Part shown: one piece after another, positions 59,949-61,826 of the stretch | How positions within the stretch are numbered: the stretch's first letter is position 1 | Layout: every line of letters begins with the position of its first letter | Assembly (NCBI RefSeq): GCF_000826125.2 | Contig: NZ_LN651373.1 | Location: 781,084-842,909 of the forward strand | Length of the DNA stretch: 61,826 nt | Origin: Bhargavaea cecembensis | GTDB taxonomy: Bacteria; Bacillota; Bacilli; Bacillales_A; Planococcaceae | Reading direction: 5' to 3' | Position numbers and translations under genes: made by a program | The notes under the pieces: generated by a model | Told to the model about the DNA's origin: nothing | The model's input: only the letters and a program-made list of their open reading frames with translations | Databases searched by the model: none

Positions 59949-61535
59949 ATGTTCAGAGACGACCGTTTTGAATTGCTGAGCCGAAAAACGCTCAAGCATG
60001 ATATTGTGGCCGGCATCACTGTCGGTATTGTGGCCATTCCGCTCGGGATGGCTTTTGCGATTGCCTCGGGAGTGAAGCCGGAGTACGGGATTTATACGAC
60101 GATCATCGCCGGGCTGCTCGTGGCCCTGCTCGGGGGTTCCCGGTTCCAGATCGCCGGGCCGACCGGCGCATTCATCCCGATCCTGCTCGGCATCGTCCTG
60201 CAATACGGCTATGAAGACCTGCTCGTCGCCGGGTTCATGGCCGGCGTGTTCCTCCTCATCATGTCTTTCCTCAAAATCGGCGACCTCATCCACTTCGTCC
60301 CGAGGGCGGTGACGGTCGGGTTCACCGCGGGAATCGCCGTCATCATCTTCACCGGCCAGATTTCCAATTTCCTCGGCCTCGAAGGAGTGGAGCAGCAGGA
60401 GTTCTTCCATCTCGACATGATGGAGATTTTCCGTAATATCGGAACGGTGAACGGATTTTCGATTTTAACCGCTGTGATCGGGCTTGCGGTGATTATCGTG
60501 CTCACCCGGTTTGCGCCGAAAGTCCCGGCTTTTCTCGTGGCGTTGCTCATCCCGACGCTGATCGCGTATTTCTTCTTCCCGGGACAGGTGGCGACAATCG
60601 GAACCGCGTACGGCGGCATCCCGCAAAAACTGCCGGAGTTCGCCTTTCCGCAGATCACCTTCTCCAAAATGGTCGAACTGTGGCAGCCGGCGCTCATCAT
60701 CGCGGCGCTCGGAGCAATTGAATCGCTGCTGTCGGCCGTCGTCGCGGACAGCATGGCGGGCGGGCGGCCTTCCAGATCCAACCGCGAGCTGTTCGGACAG
60801 GGCATTGCGAACATGACGGTCCCGCTCTTCGGCGGAATCCCGGCAACCGGCGCCATCGCCCGGACGGCGACGAACATCCGGTCCGGCGCGATCAGCCCGG
60901 TGTCCGGCGTCGTCCAGAGCGTCTTCGTCCTGCTCGTGCTCATCCTGTTCGCGCCGTTCGCCTCGCACGTGCCGCTCGCGAGCATGGCGCCGATCCTCAT
61001 GTTCGTCGCCTGGAACATGAGCGGCATCCGGCCGTTCGTCTCCATCGCCGGACTCCGCTCCGGCGACTCGATCGTCCTTTGGGCAACGTTCCTTTTGACC
61101 GTATTCATCAACTTGACGGTCGGCGTCGAAGTCGGCTTCCTGCTCGCGGTGCTCATGTTCCTCCGCAAGATGAGCGGCAAACTCATCCTGAAAACGAAAC
61201 CCGCCAATGAAGACGACTATGCGTACGGCAAAGTGGAACCCGGCCGAACATTCACCGCCGTCAAAGTGACCGGCCCGCTCTTCTTCGGCACGGTCCAGGC
61301 CTTCGAAAAGGAGATGGAAGAACAGCTAGAAAAGAAGCCGGACGCCCTGCTCCTGCGTCTGCGCGGACTCACCGTCCTCGACGCGGGCGGCGTCGGCGCC
61401 CTGTCCGAAGTCCTCGACAAAGCAGAACGAAACGGCACCCGCATCCTTCTCCAAAGCATCCCTCCGGAAAAGAAGACCCTTCTGAGGAAAAGCGGCCTTC
61501 TGGAACGAATCGGGGAAGAGAATCTGATCAAATGA
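59949..61535 (+). CDS. SulP-family anion transporter with STAS domain
   Basis: This 528-residue protein has about 12 hydrophobic segments in its first ~400 residues. It carries the SulP signatures GITVGIVAIPLGMAFAIASG and FQIAGPTGAFIPI, plus the AIESLLSAVVADSMAGGRPSRSNREL loop and the GGIPATGAIARTATNIRSGA region. A C-terminal STAS domain (about 415-525) has LRLRGLTVLDAGGVGALSEVL. Family members move sulfate, bicarbonate or other anions, usually with H+ or Na+; the substrate cannot be read here. ATG 59949 uses GGAG at 59936-59939; the GTG at 59934 is less likely. It is a single-gene unit with its own promoter and terminator, between two repeat arrays. Confidence 0.92.
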   Translation: MFRDDRFELLSRKTLKHDIVAGITVGIVAIPLGMAFAIASGVKPEYGIYTTIIAGLLVALLGGSRFQIAGPTGAFIPILLGIVLQYGYEDLLVAGFMAGVFLLIMSFLKIGDLIHFVPRAVTVGFTAGIAVIIFTGQISNFLGLEGVEQQEFFHLDMMEIFRNIGTVNGFSILTAVIGLAVIIVLTRFAPKVPAFLVALLIPTLIAYFFFPGQVATIGTAYGGIPQKLPEFAFPQITFSKMVELWQPALIIAALGAIESLLSAVVADSMAGGRPSRSNRELFGQGIANMTVPLFGGIPATGAIARTATNIRSGAISPVSGVVQSVFVLLVLILFAPFASHVPLASMAPILMFVAWNMSGIRPFVSIAGLRSGDSIVLWATFLLTVFINLTVGVEVGFLLAVLMFLRKMSGKLILKTKPANEDDYAYGKVEPGRTFTAVKVTGPLFFGTVQAFEKEMEEQLEKKPDALLLRLRGLTVLDAGGVGALSEVLDKAERNGTRILLQSIPPEKKTLLRKSGLLERIGEENLIK

Positions 61536-61564
61536 AAAAACAGCCCGCGGCGGGCTGTTTTTTC
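61535..61564 (+). terminator. Rho-independent terminator after the SulP gene
   Basis: AAAAAACAGCCCG-CGG-CGGGCTGTTTTTT is a perfect stem with T tracts on both strands. Confidence 0.9.
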
Positions 61565-61597
61565 GTTCTTCTGGAGCGGGTAGGGCTTCTGGGCAGC

Positions 61598-61826
61598 GAG
61601 TCGTCCGGGTCGAGCGTTGAGTCGGTCGCATCCGGGCTTGAGTCGTCCAGGTTTTTATTTCCAGGGGTGAGTCATCCGGATCCGGCCTCGAGTCGGTCGC
61701 ATCCGGGGTTGAGTCGTCCGCATTCGGCCTCGAGTCGTCCAGGTTTTTTTTCAGGCGGTGAGTCGTCCGGATCCGGCCTCGAGTCGGTCGCATTCGGGGT
61801 TGAGTCGTCCGCATTCGGCCCCGAAT
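61598..61826 (+). repeat. 21-bp tandem repeat array D (different sequence, continues past the window)
   Basis: Units start GAGTCGTCC or GAGTCGGTCGC and continue GGATCCGGCCTC, CATCCGGGGTT or similar, mostly 21 bases long. Two longer units of 28-29 bases carry a T run (AGGTTTTT). The order of unit types partly repeats, so there is a second-level period. The sequence is unrelated to arrays A-C but the period is the same. The array starts about 35 bases after the SulP terminator and reaches the window end. No gene is evident. Confidence 0.85.

Overview
The window reads as a chromosomal segment of a high-GC, Gram-positive, S-layer-bearing member of the Bacillales. The best fit by gene content is a Planococcaceae relative (Planococcus, Sporosarcina or Bhargavaea type); this is inferred from gene families, not from a search. 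The evidence is Bacillus-type sigma-A promoters and AAGGAGG ribosome sites, a Vpr-like protease, YflT and DUF421 proteins, LytE-like endopeptidases with WalR-type boxes, an LtaS-type lipoteichoic acid synthase, CsaB, and nine proteins with S-layer homology (SLH) domains. I count about 37 genes (one split by a frameshift) and two gene remnants. I saw no rRNA, tRNA, CRISPR array or prophage.

Bases 1-12981 hold a mixed run of plus-strand genes: a truncated general stress protein, a DUF421 membrane protein, a large secreted subtilase, a DEDDh exonuclease, an EamA transporter, a NERD-domain protein, an aminotransferase, an SLH-CAP protein, a VanZ protein and an S41 peptidase. The NERD gene lies between two arrays of 21-bp repeats in opposite orientation (6569-6840 and 8045-8660).

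Bases 13046-17995 are a glycan operon: UDP-ManNAc dehydrogenase, WecG/TagA transferase, MurJ-type flippase and a Wzy-like polymerase. It probably makes a secondary cell wall polysaccharide. Directly downstream are two large S-layer-type genes (18456 and 24956). Between them are seven perfect 183-bp tandem copies, each with a strong terminator hairpin and what looks like an ISL3 left end, followed by a decayed ISL3 transposase.

Bases 27801-38092 carry an extracellular nuclease split by a frameshift, a MITE-like palindrome, a second and membrane-bound NERD protein with C-terminal repeats, an SLH-only protein, an ImmA/IrrE peptidase and an SLH glucosaminidase.

Bases 38263-42999 look like a lipoteichoic acid glycosylation unit: GT2 synthase, DUF2304 protein, SMR-type transporter and GT-C transferase, followed by an LtaS-type synthase.

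Bases 43192-54512 are a cell-surface region: LysM and SLH peptidoglycan hydrolases, an SLH 5'-nucleotidase, a polysaccharide deacetylase and an SLH phosphodiester glycosidase. The two NlpC/P60 genes both have upstream rows of WalR-like half-sites at 11-bp spacing.

Bases 54602-61826 hold an acyltransferase, the csaB - GT4 - MurJ operon (CsaB pyruvylates the wall polysaccharide that SLH domains bind), a third 21-bp array, a SulP transporter, and a fourth array of a different sequence but the same 21-bp period.

The parts fit together. The first and last operons would make and pyruvylate the wall polymer, SLH proteins bind it, the S-layer proteins coat it, and the SLH/LysM hydrolases remodel peptidoglycan beneath.
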